Below, piece by piece: positions 44,985-53,177 of a stretch of 64,000 nt of DNA. Positions within the stretch are counted from its first letter, which is position 1. Each line of letters opens with the position of its first letter. The translations under genes were made by a program, and so were the position numbers. The DNA lies in contig NZ_AUMF01000019.1 in assembly GCF_000430545.1 (NCBI RefSeq), positions 1-64,000 on the forward strand, given 5' to 3'. Under the pieces are notes generated by a model that ran no database searches, was not told where the DNA came from, and saw only the letters and a list, made by a program, of their open reading frames with translations. The DNA comes from Tenacibaculum ovolyticum DSM 18103. Its GTDB lineage: Bacteria > Bacteroidota > Bacteroidia > Flavobacteriales > Flavobacteriaceae.

Positions 44985-46247
44985 ATGACTGCACCCACTT
45001 TTACTAATGATGCAATAGTATTTGGAATTCTAATGTTTTCACTAGGACTTGTATTTTACACAGAATCTAAAACTTCAGGGTTTTGGCCTAAGTTTTATAA
45101 GATTGTTCCAGGAGTTCTAATGTGTTATTTAATTCCTTCTGTTTTTAATTCTTTAGGACTAATTTCTGCTGACAAAACGCAAACTTATTTTATAGCTAGT
45201 AGATATTTTTTACCAGCTTCATTAGTATTAATGACTTTAAGTATTGATTTAAAAGCAATTTTCAATTTAGGACCAAAAGCATTAATTATGTTTTTTACCG
45301 GAACTGTAGGTATAATTATTGGAGGACCGATTGCTATATTATTAATTTCTATTGTATCTCCAGAAACAGTTGGTGGTGCTGGTTTTGATGCCGTTTGGAG
45401 AGGTTTATCAACACTTGCCGGAAGTTGGATTGGTGGAGGAGCAAATCAAGCTGCTATGCTTGAAATTTATCAATACAACCCTGCTAATTATGGTAAAATG
45501 GTATTAGTAGATATTGTTGTTGGTAATATTTGGATGGCTATTCTATTAATTGGTATTGGAAAAAACAACAAGATAAACAAGTGGTTAAATGCAGATACAA
45601 CTGCTATAGAAAAACTAAAAAGTAGAGTTTCAAAATTTACCGAAAACATAACTCGTGTTCCATCACTAACAGATATAATAATTATATTATCTATAGCTTT
45701 TAGTGCTGTTGGAATTGCTCATTTTGGAGCTGATAATATATCAAGTTATTTAACCTCAAACTTTGCTGCTGTTGCTGATAAAACATCTTCTTTATCATCT
45801 TTTTCTTCAAAATTCTTTTGGATGGTTACTATAGCTACTCTTATTGGAATTTTGTTATCATTTACTAAAGTTAAAAATTATGAAGGTGCAGGAGCAAGTA
45901 AAATTGGTAGTGTTTTTATTTATATTTTAGTTGCTACGATTGGTATGAAAATGGATTTAACAACTATTTTTGATAACCCAGGTTTATTAATAATTGGTGT
46001 TATTTGGATGGGTATTCATGCTGGTTTACTAATATTAGTTGCCAAATTAATAAAAGCACCCTATTTTTTCTTAGCCGTTGGTAGTCAAGCAAACGTAGGA
46101 GCTGCCGCTTCTGCACCTGTTGTTGCAGCTGCTTTTCACCCATCTTTAGCTACAGTAGGGGTGTTATTAGCCGTTTTCGGTTATGTTGTTGGTACATATG
46201 GAGCAATTTTGTGTACAATTTTAATGGAATTATCCGCAACCTTATAA
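44985..46247 (+). CDS. DUF819 family membrane protein (YjcL-like)
   Basis: 420 residues with about ten to eleven membrane segments. GSWIGGGANQAAMLEIY and AVGSQANVGAAASAPVVAAAF are the paired signature loops of DUF819, a family related to anion/amino-acid symporters. Substrate unknown. Ends a few bases before the DUF4369 lipoprotein gene. Confidence 0.9.
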   Translation: MTAPTFTNDAIVFGILMFSLGLVFYTESKTSGFWPKFYKIVPGVLMCYLIPSVFNSLGLISADKTQTYFIASRYFLPASLVLMTLSIDLKAIFNLGPKALIMFFTGTVGIIIGGPIAILLISIVSPETVGGAGFDAVWRGLSTLAGSWIGGGANQAAMLEIYQYNPANYGKMVLVDIVVGNIWMAILLIGIGKNNKINKWLNADTTAIEKLKSRVSKFTENITRVPSLTDIIIILSIAFSAVGIAHFGADNISSYLTSNFAAVADKTSSLSSFSSKFFWMVTIATLIGILLSFTKVKNYEGAGASKIGSVFIYILVATIGMKMDLTTIFDNPGLLIIGVIWMGIHAGLLILVAKLIKAPYFFLAVGSQANVGAAASAPVVAAAFHPSLATVGVLLAVFGYVVGTYGAILCTILMELSATL

Positions 46248-46286
46248 GAGAATTCTGCATATTTGCAACTCCAAATTTATAATCAC

Positions 46287-46991
46287 ATGAAAAAATTTAT
46301 TACCATTTTTGTTTTTGCCGTTATCGCTTTCGCATGTTCTTCTAAAAAAGAAGGAAACATGATTGTTAAAGGTCAAATTAAAGGACTTAAAAAAGGTACT
46401 TTATATCTTCAAAAAATGAAAGATACAGTATTAGTTTCTGTTGATTCTATGGCGTTATTGGGTGATGACAAATTTACATTGTCAGATAATATTGAATCTC
46501 CTGTAATGTACTACATAACTTTTGATGAAAACACAAGAGACAAACGTTTAATGTTTTTTGGTGAAAAAGGTGAAATAACTATTAATGATAAATTAGAAGA
46601 ATTTGGCTTTAGTCCAAAAATAAAAGGTTCTAAGAATCAAGAAGTGATGAATAAATTTCGTGACATTGATCGTAAATTTAAAGAGCAAAATTTAGATTTT
46701 ATTAAACAAGATTTAGAAGCACGCCAAGCTAAAGACGAAGAACTTATAAACAGAATAGCTTTAGACTATAAAAAAATGGTTCGTCGTCGTTTCTTATTTT
46801 CTACAAATTTTGCCATTGCTCATGCTGATAGTGAAGCTGCGCCTTACATTGCTTTAACAGAATTATTTAATGCAAATATTAAATTATTAGATACTATTAA
46901 TAGTAGCTTATCTAAAAACGTTAAAAGTTCAGACTATGGTAAAAAGTTCCAAAATTTTATAACAAAAATTAAAACTAAAGAGGGTAAATAA
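46287..46991 (+). CDS. DUF4369 lipoprotein
   Basis: 234 residues from the ATG that begins a lipoprotein signal (VFAVIAFAC, Cys16); the upstream frame to 46263 needs a TTG start. Residues about 25-120 are the beta domain of DUF4369 (VKGQIKGLKKGTLYLQKM, GDDKFTLSD, FFGEKGEITI), which usually stands in front of a thioredoxin domain; here the C-terminal half is helical with no CxxC. Probably outer-membrane or periplasmic lipoprotein; function unknown. Confidence 0.85.
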   Translation: MKKFITIFVFAVIAFACSSKKEGNMIVKGQIKGLKKGTLYLQKMKDTVLVSVDSMALLGDDKFTLSDNIESPVMYYITFDENTRDKRLMFFGEKGEITINDKLEEFGFSPKIKGSKNQEVMNKFRDIDRKFKEQNLDFIKQDLEARQAKDEELINRIALDYKKMVRRRFLFSTNFAIAHADSEAAPYIALTELFNANIKLLDTINSSLSKNVKSSDYGKKFQNFITKIKTKEGK

Positions 46992-47012
46992 AACCCACTT
47001 AAATATTTTTAA

Positions 47013-47045
47013 AAAAAACTTAGAATTAATTCTAAGTTTTTTTTT
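47013..47045 (+). terminator. Terminator of the DUF4369 gene
   Basis: AAACTTAGAATT / AATTCTAAGTTT perfect stem with a nine-T run. Confidence 0.85.
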
Positions 47046-47069
47046 GTTTAAATTTGAAAAAAAAGAATC

Positions 47070-48206
47070 ATGAAAATTAAACTTTCTTTCTTACTATTTA
47101 CACTTACCATTTTTTCTTATGGACAGCAAAAGGCTGTCTCTAGAGACTGGACTTCATTTGTTCAAACAATTGATATCAATTCAAATTCAAAAAAGAAATT
47201 TAAATTAATCGCAAACCTAAAAGTTAAGCCTAACGATAGTAAAGCATGGGCAGGTATATGGGTTAGGATTGATACCAAAGATGGTGAACCTGGTTTTTTT
47301 GATAATATGAGCGACAGAAAAGTAAAAATTAATCAGTGGAAAGAATATACAATTGAAGGTGAGATTGGAAAAAATTCAAAATCTTTAAGTTTTGGAGGTT
47401 TATGCTTATATAATGGTGAATTTTTATTTGATAATTTTAAATTACTTATTGAAGGTGATAATGGTAAATTTCAAAAATTAAATATCTCTAATAATGATTT
47501 TGAAAGCGATATAATAAATAACGTAATTGAAAATTGGAATGAAGCCATTATTAGTAATAAAACTGTTAGAGTTAAAGAATACTCATTAACAACTAGTAAT
47601 GATAGTTTTTCAGGAAAAAAATCTCTTCTAATTTCTGGTAGAGGTATAAAAGTTCCTGAACAAGAAGATGGTAAAATAGGGAAGGAAAATGCTGAGAATC
47701 CGGAAATTGAAAGTATGATTTCTATGTTAGAAGATTTAAAAGCTAGAGTTGAAAGAATTGTAAAAGACTTACCACAAGAACACGTAGATCATTTACATGA
47801 TGTTAAAGCAAATCGAATTGGAGCCTTAATAATGCATTTAGCTGCTGCTGAAGCCTATTATCAAAAATATACTTTTAATAAAACTCTTGTTAACAAAACA
47901 AATGAAAATATTTGGGATGCGGGAATGAATTTAGAGACTAAAGGTAGAGATGTTTTACAAGGAAAACCAATTAGCTATTATTTAAAAATTTATAATAATG
48001 TTAGACAAAAAACTATTGAAGAGCTAAGAAAGAAGGATGATAAATGGTTTAAAAGTGTTAATCCTGGAAAAGGAATTTCAAATCAATATGCTTGGTTTCA
48101 TGTAATGGAACATCAATCGAGTCATTTAGGTCAAATTTTGTTTTTAAAAAAGAGACTACCTGAACTAAAAAAGAAAGTGAAAATAAAAGGAGTTGTTAAA
48201 CACTAA
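47070..48206 (+). CDS. Secreted DinB-family protein with N-terminal beta domain
   Basis: 378 residues. Signal peptide (about 1-19), then about 130 residues of a beta-sandwich resembling carbohydrate-binding modules (KAWAGIWVRIDTKDGEPGFF, GLCLYNGEFLFDNFKLLIEG), a linker, and a C-terminal DinB bundle (EHVDHLHDVKANRIGALIMH, AEAYYQ, AWFHVMEHQSSHLGQILFL) with His residues for a metal. DinB domains are normally cytoplasmic; an exported one joined to a binding module is uncommon but known in Bacteroidetes. Activity unknown. Confidence 0.8.
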   Translation: MKIKLSFLLFTLTIFSYGQQKAVSRDWTSFVQTIDINSNSKKKFKLIANLKVKPNDSKAWAGIWVRIDTKDGEPGFFDNMSDRKVKINQWKEYTIEGEIGKNSKSLSFGGLCLYNGEFLFDNFKLLIEGDNGKFQKLNISNNDFESDIINNVIENWNEAIISNKTVRVKEYSLTTSNDSFSGKKSLLISGRGIKVPEQEDGKIGKENAENPEIESMISMLEDLKARVERIVKDLPQEHVDHLHDVKANRIGALIMHLAAAEAYYQKYTFNKTLVNKTNENIWDAGMNLETKGRDVLQGKPISYYLKIYNNVRQKTIEELRKKDDKWFKSVNPGKGISNQYAWFHVMEHQSSHLGQILFLKKRLPELKKKVKIKGVVKH

Positions 48207-48210
48207 ATAA

Positions 48211-48245
48211 AAAACTCGATACTAATGTTAGTATCGAGTTTTTTG
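48211..48245. terminator. Bidirectional terminator
   Basis: ACTCGATACTAA / TTAGTATCGAGT stem with A and T runs on either side, shared by the convergent DinB and stress-protein genes. Confidence 0.9.
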
Positions 48246-48257
48246 TTTTGCAATCTT

Positions 48258-49094
48258 TTATTTAATTTTAAATGAAAGTATTGGTAATTCACTGTGATTT
48301 GCAATATCTTCAGCAATACTACCTTCAAAGAAATGAGAAATCCCTTTTCTTCCATGAGTCGCTACTGCAACAATATCTGCTTTACTTTTATTAGCAAAAT
48401 ATAGTACTCCTTGCTCTACAGTATAATCAAAGACTATTTTCACTTCATTTACTTTACTAATATCCTCATTTGTTTTGTTAAAAAAGGAAACCATCTTTTC
48501 TTCTACTTCTTTAGAGCTACTAAATTTAGCAGAAGGTGTATTAACATATACCAATTGTATATCACAACCTAATTTTCCGAAAAAAGTTTTAGCTTTCAAA
48601 TAAGGAGCAACATCATCATCAGAAAAATCGCATGCAAAAACAACTTTCTCTATTTCTTTAGTAATCGGCTTATCTTTAATAACCAATACAGGTACATTTG
48701 CATGACGTATTACTCTTTCTGTATTAGAACCAATAAACATTTCTTTGAGTCCGCTAGTACCTTTAGATCCCATAATAATAAAATCTACACCTTCTTCTTT
48801 AGCTAACTCATCTAGTTCACTAAATATCTTAAAATGCTTAATTATAGGAGTTACTTTTACATCTGATAAATATTCCTTCTGTAAAAAAGCGTTAATTTTT
48901 TTCTCTGCTAATTTTAAGTAAAAGAAAGCCTCTTCACTTGAAGAAGTGTCTGATTGGGTAATTACTGCGTTTGAAAGTTCAAGCATATGAACTACAATGA
49001 TTTCTGCATTGTTTTTTTTTGCTATAAAAGCAGCTGTTTGTAATGCATTTTCTGAATAAATTGAAAAATCTACAGGGACTATAATTTTTTTCAT
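48258..49094 (-). CDS. Universal stress protein, two Usp domains
   Basis: 278 residues, tandem Usp domains (about 1-142 and 148-278). Domain 1 has the ATP-binding signature GSKGTSGLKEMFIGSNTERV (G-2x-G-9x-GS); in domain 2 the spacing in THGRKGISHFFEGS is shorter, so its nucleotide site may be lost. Starts MKKIIVPVDFSIYSENALQT. A box of FNR type sits upstream at the same spacing as for the cbb3 genes, so it is probably induced under low oxygen, as known for usp genes in other bacteria. Confidence 0.92.
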   Translation of the reverse strand: MKKIIVPVDFSIYSENALQTAAFIAKKNNAEIIVVHMLELSNAVITQSDTSSSEEAFFYLKLAEKKINAFLQKEYLSDVKVTPIIKHFKIFSELDELAKEEGVDFIIMGSKGTSGLKEMFIGSNTERVIRHANVPVLVIKDKPITKEIEKVVFACDFSDDDVAPYLKAKTFFGKLGCDIQLVYVNTPSAKFSSSKEVEEKMVSFFNKTNEDISKVNEVKIVFDYTVEQGVLYFANKSKADIVAVATHGRKGISHFFEGSIAEDIANHSELPILSFKIK

Positions 49095-49123
49095 AAGATT
49101 ATAATTTTGGTTTAACTTCTAAT

Positions 49124-49166
49124 CTAAGTTACTTAAAATAGGGCTTATAAAGTATGACTTTTATCA
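49124..49166 (-). promoter_or_regulatory. FNR-type box and promoter of the universal stress gene
   Basis: TGACTTTTATCA (49155-49166) with outer A/T makes ATGAC-N4-ATCAT. The minus-strand -7 element TAACTTAG (49124-49131) has one mismatch to TAnnTTTG. Distance from box centre to the last G is 36.5 bases, the same as at the two other sites. Confidence 0.6.
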
Positions 49167-49177
49167 TCCTTAATTTT

Positions 49178-49876
49178 TTAATGACACCCTTCTATAGAAT
49201 CTACAAAGTTTTTAACTGGTAATGGAGAAACATAGGGTATTCCTAATCCTAAACCTCTAAGTATAAATAATATTCCGATAAGAACAACTACATACGGAAT
49301 TGCTTGTTGAATTCTTTTACGTGTTATTCCATTTGTAAAATTACCAAGGTAAACAACGGTTGTCATTAACGGAACTGTACCTAAACCAAAAATAAACATA
49401 TACAAACTACCTGAAAGTGAATTTGTAGTTGCTAATGCTCCAAAAATGGCCATATATACCAATCCGCAAGGAAGAAAACCGTTTAAAAAACCAATGGTAA
49501 AAAAAGTATCATTTCTTTTTTTCTTAAGTTCTTTTCCTAATGAAGATTTTACTTTCATAACCAATCTATTTATTGATTTTGAGAAGTTGTATTTCTGAAA
49601 AGTTTTAGGTAATAAGATTACTAGAATCATTGATATTCCAACTATAATTGATAGTTGTTGTTGAAAACCAAAAAAGTAAAATCCTTTTCCTAAGAAACCG
49701 AATAACAATCCTATTAAACTATATGTAAATAGTCGTCCTAGATGATAACTCGCAACTTGAAATAACTGCTTTAGTTTATTTGTTCTATCAACAGGCAGCA
49801 TAAAAGCTATAGGCCCACACATACCAATGCAATGAAAACTACCTAACAAACCTAATATGATTGCAGAAACAAACAT
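49178..49876 (-). CDS. TauE/SafE-like (UreH-type) membrane protein of the cbb3 cluster
   Basis: 232 residues with six membrane segments. LGSFHCIGMCGPIAFMLP is the signature of the DsbD_2/UreH-like group, often next to cbb3 oxidase assembly genes and thought to move copper or reducing equivalents. NGFLPCGLVYMAIFGALAT is the second conserved block (Cys near 139). Its start shares one base with the FixH stop, so it is translated with ccoG-fixH. Confidence 0.88.
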   Translation of the reverse strand: MFVSAIILGLLGSFHCIGMCGPIAFMLPVDRTNKLKQLFQVASYHLGRLFTYSLIGLLFGFLGKGFYFFGFQQQLSIIVGISMILVILLPKTFQKYNFSKSINRLVMKVKSSLGKELKKKRNDTFFTIGFLNGFLPCGLVYMAIFGALATTNSLSGSLYMFIFGLGTVPLMTTVVYLGNFTNGITRKRIQQAIPYVVVLIGILFILRGLGLGIPYVSPLPVKNFVDSIEGCH

Positions 49877-50322
49877 TAGTAGTTTATCTCTTTCTCAAAT
49901 AAATATGCCTTATTTTTGTAGTCCCAAGAAACTATAATGTTCCAACGACCACCTAACAAACGTTTCTCAGGCACGAGCAAATATGTATTGGAAATTGAAA
50001 TCGGAATTTCAAAATCCAATTGCTTATTAGATGGTCTATATAGGAACACTTTTCCTTTTATATCTTTAGGGTTAAATTCTGTTGGAAAATAGATTTTTAA
50101 CCCTTCTGATATTCTTTTTATCTTAATATTTTCGTTTAATTCTTTTGCATTTTTTGTTGCATTTATGTTTCCTTGAAATTCTAATTCTTTTTTATAATAT
50201 TCTTCAGATACTAAATCATGATTATAATTTTCACCTGTACTCATTGATATAACGAAATACATAATAAAACTCATAAATCCTATAATTGCAATTACTATAC
50301 CCGTGCCCCAGTTTAGTTTCAT
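49876..50322 (-). CDS. ccoH: FixH/CcoH-family protein
   Basis: 148 residues, one N-terminal membrane helix (about 7-28) and a small periplasmic beta domain. WGTGIVIAIIGFMSFIMYFV and LVSEEYYKKELEFQGNINAT are the FixH signature. Needed for cbb3 oxidase assembly in other bacteria. Between ccoG and the SafE-like gene. Confidence 0.88.
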   Translation of the reverse strand: MKLNWGTGIVIAIIGFMSFIMYFVISMSTGENYNHDLVSEEYYKKELEFQGNINATKNAKELNENIKIKRISEGLKIYFPTEFNPKDIKGKVFLYRPSNKQLDFEIPISISNTYLLVPEKRLLGGRWNIIVSWDYKNKAYLFEKEINY

Positions 50323-50340
50323 TTTTATTATTTTTTATGT

Positions 50341-50363
50341 CAGGTCGAGCGCAGTCGAGACCT
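50341..50363. repeat. GC-rich intergenic palindrome (REP-like)
   Basis: AGGTCGAGCGCAGTCGAGAC and a final CT, strikingly GC-rich for this genome. The same core (TCGACTGCGCTCGA) is a common intergenic repeat in flavobacteria in my memory. One copy in this window. Confidence 0.5.
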
Positions 50364-50446
50364 ATTTTTACTAACCTCTCGCAAACTACGTTTCTATCTT
50401 CAAAGTAAAATATTTTTACTTTTCAATAATGTTCGAGGTAACAAAA

Positions 50447-51868
50447 TTATCGATAACTTCTTGGTCCTAAAAAATTAGTTTTAGTGGTTTCTATTAATTT
50501 ATCTCCACTATAAACACCTATTCTAAGATTTATTTTATCTTTTTTCATTTCAGATTGATGCAACTCTATAAATAATGTTCCTTCAGCTAATCCTTGCTTT
50601 GGAACTTCAAAGTCTTGATGTGTTACTGTTTCTATTTTTCCTTTATGAGATAATAGTTTGTAACTAACATCATCAATCTGTTTTGTTGTTTTATTAATTA
50701 CTTTATAAGTATAAATATTACTTATAATTCCGTTTTCTTTATGTTCATATAATTGTCCTGGTAATCTTAAAATAGTTGCTTCAACATCATTCCTTAAAAA
50801 TAACATTCCTATTAAAACAGCTATTAAAATTCCTAAGACAGCCGTATAGCCTTTCATTCTAGCTGTAAACTGAAAAGGTGTTTTCTTTTCTATGTTTTCT
50901 TCACTTGCAAAACGAATTAATCCTTTAGGAAAACCTACTTTTTCCATAATATGATCACATTCATCAATACAAGCTGTACAGTTTACACATTCTAACTGTG
51001 TACCATTTCTAATATCTATACCTGTAGGACAAACATTTACACACTGAAAACAGTCTATACAATCTCCTTTACCTGTTGTTGCTCTATCCTCTTTTTTACT
51101 AAACTTAGCCCTTCCCTTTTCACCTTCACCACGTACGTGATCATAAGCTACATTAATTGTTTTATTATCTAATAAAACTCCTTGTAACCTACCATAAGGA
51201 CAAGCAATAATACATACTTGTTCTCTAAACCAAGCAAATATGAAATAGAAAACTCCTGTAAATATTAATAATGATATTAAGGTGCTTGTATTATCAAACG
51301 GGTTACCTGTTATATAGCTTATAACGGTATCTCCACCAATTAAATAAGCTAAAAACACATTTGCTATTAAAAATGAAATGATAAAGAAGATAAACCACTT
51401 TAATAACCTCTTTTTAATCTTTTCTGAATTCCAAGGTTGCTTTTCTAAACGAATTTGCTTTCCTCTATCTCCATCAATCCAATACTCAATTTTTCTAAAA
51501 ACCATTTCTAAAAATATGGTTTGCGGACAAATCCATCCACAGAAAATCCGACCAAAAACTACGGTAAATAGAATAATAAATACCACGCCTACAATCATTG
51601 AAACCACTAACAAATGAAAGTCTTGTGGCCAAAAAGGAAACCCAAAAATATTAAACTTCCGTTTTATAACATTAAATAATAAAAACTGGTTCCCATTTAT
51701 TTTTATAAACGGAGCAGCTAATAAAATTAACAGCAAAAAATAACTAACGTAAGATCTGTATTTATAAAATCTTCCACTTGGTTTTTTTGGATACACCCAA
51801 GCACGTTTACCTTCACTATTTATAGTACCAATACTGTCTCTAAATTGTTCGTTCTCGGGTGTTTCCAT
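50447..51868 (-). CDS. ccoG: cbb3 oxidase accessory protein CcoG (copper reductase)
   Basis: 473 residues with about five membrane helices and two 4Fe-4S clusters: DCIDCFQCVNVCPTGIDI and ECVNCTACIDECDHIMEK. Conserved CGWICPQT and CIIACPYGRLQG. CcoG reduces Cu(II) for insertion into cbb3 oxidase. The C-terminal region is an immunoglobulin-like IG_FixG domain. Follows ccoP by 45 bases. Confidence 0.95.
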   Translation of the reverse strand: METPENEQFRDSIGTINSEGKRAWVYPKKPSGRFYKYRSYVSYFLLLILLAAPFIKINGNQFLLFNVIKRKFNIFGFPFWPQDFHLLVVSMIVGVVFIILFTVVFGRIFCGWICPQTIFLEMVFRKIEYWIDGDRGKQIRLEKQPWNSEKIKKRLLKWFIFFIISFLIANVFLAYLIGGDTVISYITGNPFDNTSTLISLLIFTGVFYFIFAWFREQVCIIACPYGRLQGVLLDNKTINVAYDHVRGEGEKGRAKFSKKEDRATTGKGDCIDCFQCVNVCPTGIDIRNGTQLECVNCTACIDECDHIMEKVGFPKGLIRFASEENIEKKTPFQFTARMKGYTAVLGILIAVLIGMLFLRNDVEATILRLPGQLYEHKENGIISNIYTYKVINKTTKQIDDVSYKLLSHKGKIETVTHQDFEVPKQGLAEGTLFIELHQSEMKKDKINLRIGVYSGDKLIETTKTNFLGPRSYR

Positions 51869-51913
51869 TACTAACTATTAAAAAACCTCAATTATTAATT
51901 ATCTTTTATACTT

Positions 51914-52993
51914 TTATTCACCTTCATATAATTCTCCTTGCGCAGGCTTCGCTTTTGCTGGTGTGGTACCTTGCATAGACATAATATAACTTGCTACTTT
52001 TTGTATATCTTTTGGTTTTAAAGTTTTACCCCAAGCAACCATTCCTTTTCCGTCTCTACCCCCATTTGTAATAGTGGCAAATACATTTTTAATACCACCT
52101 CCTAAAAGCCAATATTTATCGGTTAAATTGGGTCCAATTCCTCCACCACCATCGCCAATATGACATGCAGCACAGTTTAATTTATATACAGCTTTTCCTC
52201 TTTTTAAATCAGCTTCTGATGTTAAAATTGTTACTGTTTCTGCATCAATAATTGCTTCTTTAGATGTTGATCTGAAAGCGGCTAATTCTTTTTTAGCTTT
52301 TGCTACAGATTGCGCATATTCCATATCTTGCGTATACCCATCTAACACTTCAAATCGTACTAAATAAACAACTGCAAAAATTATAGTTCCATAAAACATA
52401 TATACCCACCATGGCGGTAACGTATTGTCTAATTCTTTAATACCATCATAATTATGATCTAAGATAATTTCTTCTTCTTGCTCTACAGCTTTGGCTTCTG
52501 TCCATTTTGTTATTAACTTTTTAGCCCAAGCCCAATGATCTACCTCATCAGGGTTTATTCCTGCTTTAACCATTGCAGTGTCTTCAATTTTCTTAACTCC
52601 TAATATGGTAAGAACTTCTTTTGCCAAAATAACCGAACCAAAGGCTATAATACCTAGCCAAACTATTGGATTCTCTAAAACATTAAAAGGTTTTACATAA
52701 GAACTAATAGCTTCTGCTAATACAAAAGGTGTTGAAAATGTAAACAAGAATGAAATAACCGATTGAACTCTTGTATAGTTTTTCGGTATTGATTCGTTAG
52801 CTTTATTTACAACGGTATTCGATAAAACTTCTTTTAAAAGAATAACTAATCCAAAACCTATTGTAATGTACCAGACTACTGGGTTTTCTAAAAAATTAAA
52901 AGGTTCTTTATATGCCTTAAATGCCTCTGCTAAAATAAACGGCATTGAAAAAACAAAAAGAAAAGATACTATTGATTGAATATATTTTTTCAT
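51914..52993 (-). CDS. ccoP: cbb3 oxidase subunit CcoP with duplicated N-terminal hairpin
   Basis: 359 residues. The cbb3 N-terminal domain is at about 190-215 (TLPPWWVYMFYGTIIFAVVY) and one cytochrome c domain follows with heme motif CAACH (274-278) and Met ligand probably Met319 or Met338. Residues 7-57 and 78-128 are a tandem duplication (33 of 51 identical, no gap), each with two membrane helices. Only one CxxCH, whereas proteobacterial CcoP has two; single-heme forms are usual in Bacteroidetes. Confidence 0.93.
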   Translation of the reverse strand: MKKYIQSIVSFLFVFSMPFILAEAFKAYKEPFNFLENPVVWYITIGFGLVILLKEVLSNTVVNKANESIPKNYTRVQSVISFLFTFSTPFVLAEAISSYVKPFNVLENPIVWLGIIAFGSVILAKEVLTILGVKKIEDTAMVKAGINPDEVDHWAWAKKLITKWTEAKAVEQEEEIILDHNYDGIKELDNTLPPWWVYMFYGTIIFAVVYLVRFEVLDGYTQDMEYAQSVAKAKKELAAFRSTSKEAIIDAETVTILTSEADLKRGKAVYKLNCAACHIGDGGGGIGPNLTDKYWLLGGGIKNVFATITNGGRDGKGMVAWGKTLKPKDIQKVASYIMSMQGTTPAKAKPAQGELYEGE

Positions 52994-53004
52994 AATAATT
53001 TGTT

Positions 53005-53172
53005 TTAGTCATTTAAAGGTAAATCACTTACCTTGCTTATGTATTCTTTTTTGGCTGTAAACACCCACCAAAATAACACCATAAAAAAGGTAAAGAATAT
53101 TGTTAGTGAGATCATAGGGTATATTTCTATACCTGTAATACTCTCCATATGGTTTTTTACGAATTTTAACAT
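53005..53172 (-). CDS. ccoQ: Small cbb3 subunit CcoQ-like
   Basis: 55 residues: one membrane helix (about 17-40) with MISLTIFFTFFMVLFWWVFT and a cytoplasmic Lys-rich tail AKKEYISKVSDLPLND. Size, topology and place between ccoNO and ccoP (5 and 11 base gaps) identify it as CcoQ/FixQ. Confidence 0.88.
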   Translation of the reverse strand: MLKFVKNHMESITGIEIYPMISLTIFFTFFMVLFWWVFTAKKEYISKVSDLPLND

Positions 53173-53177
53173 GAGTT

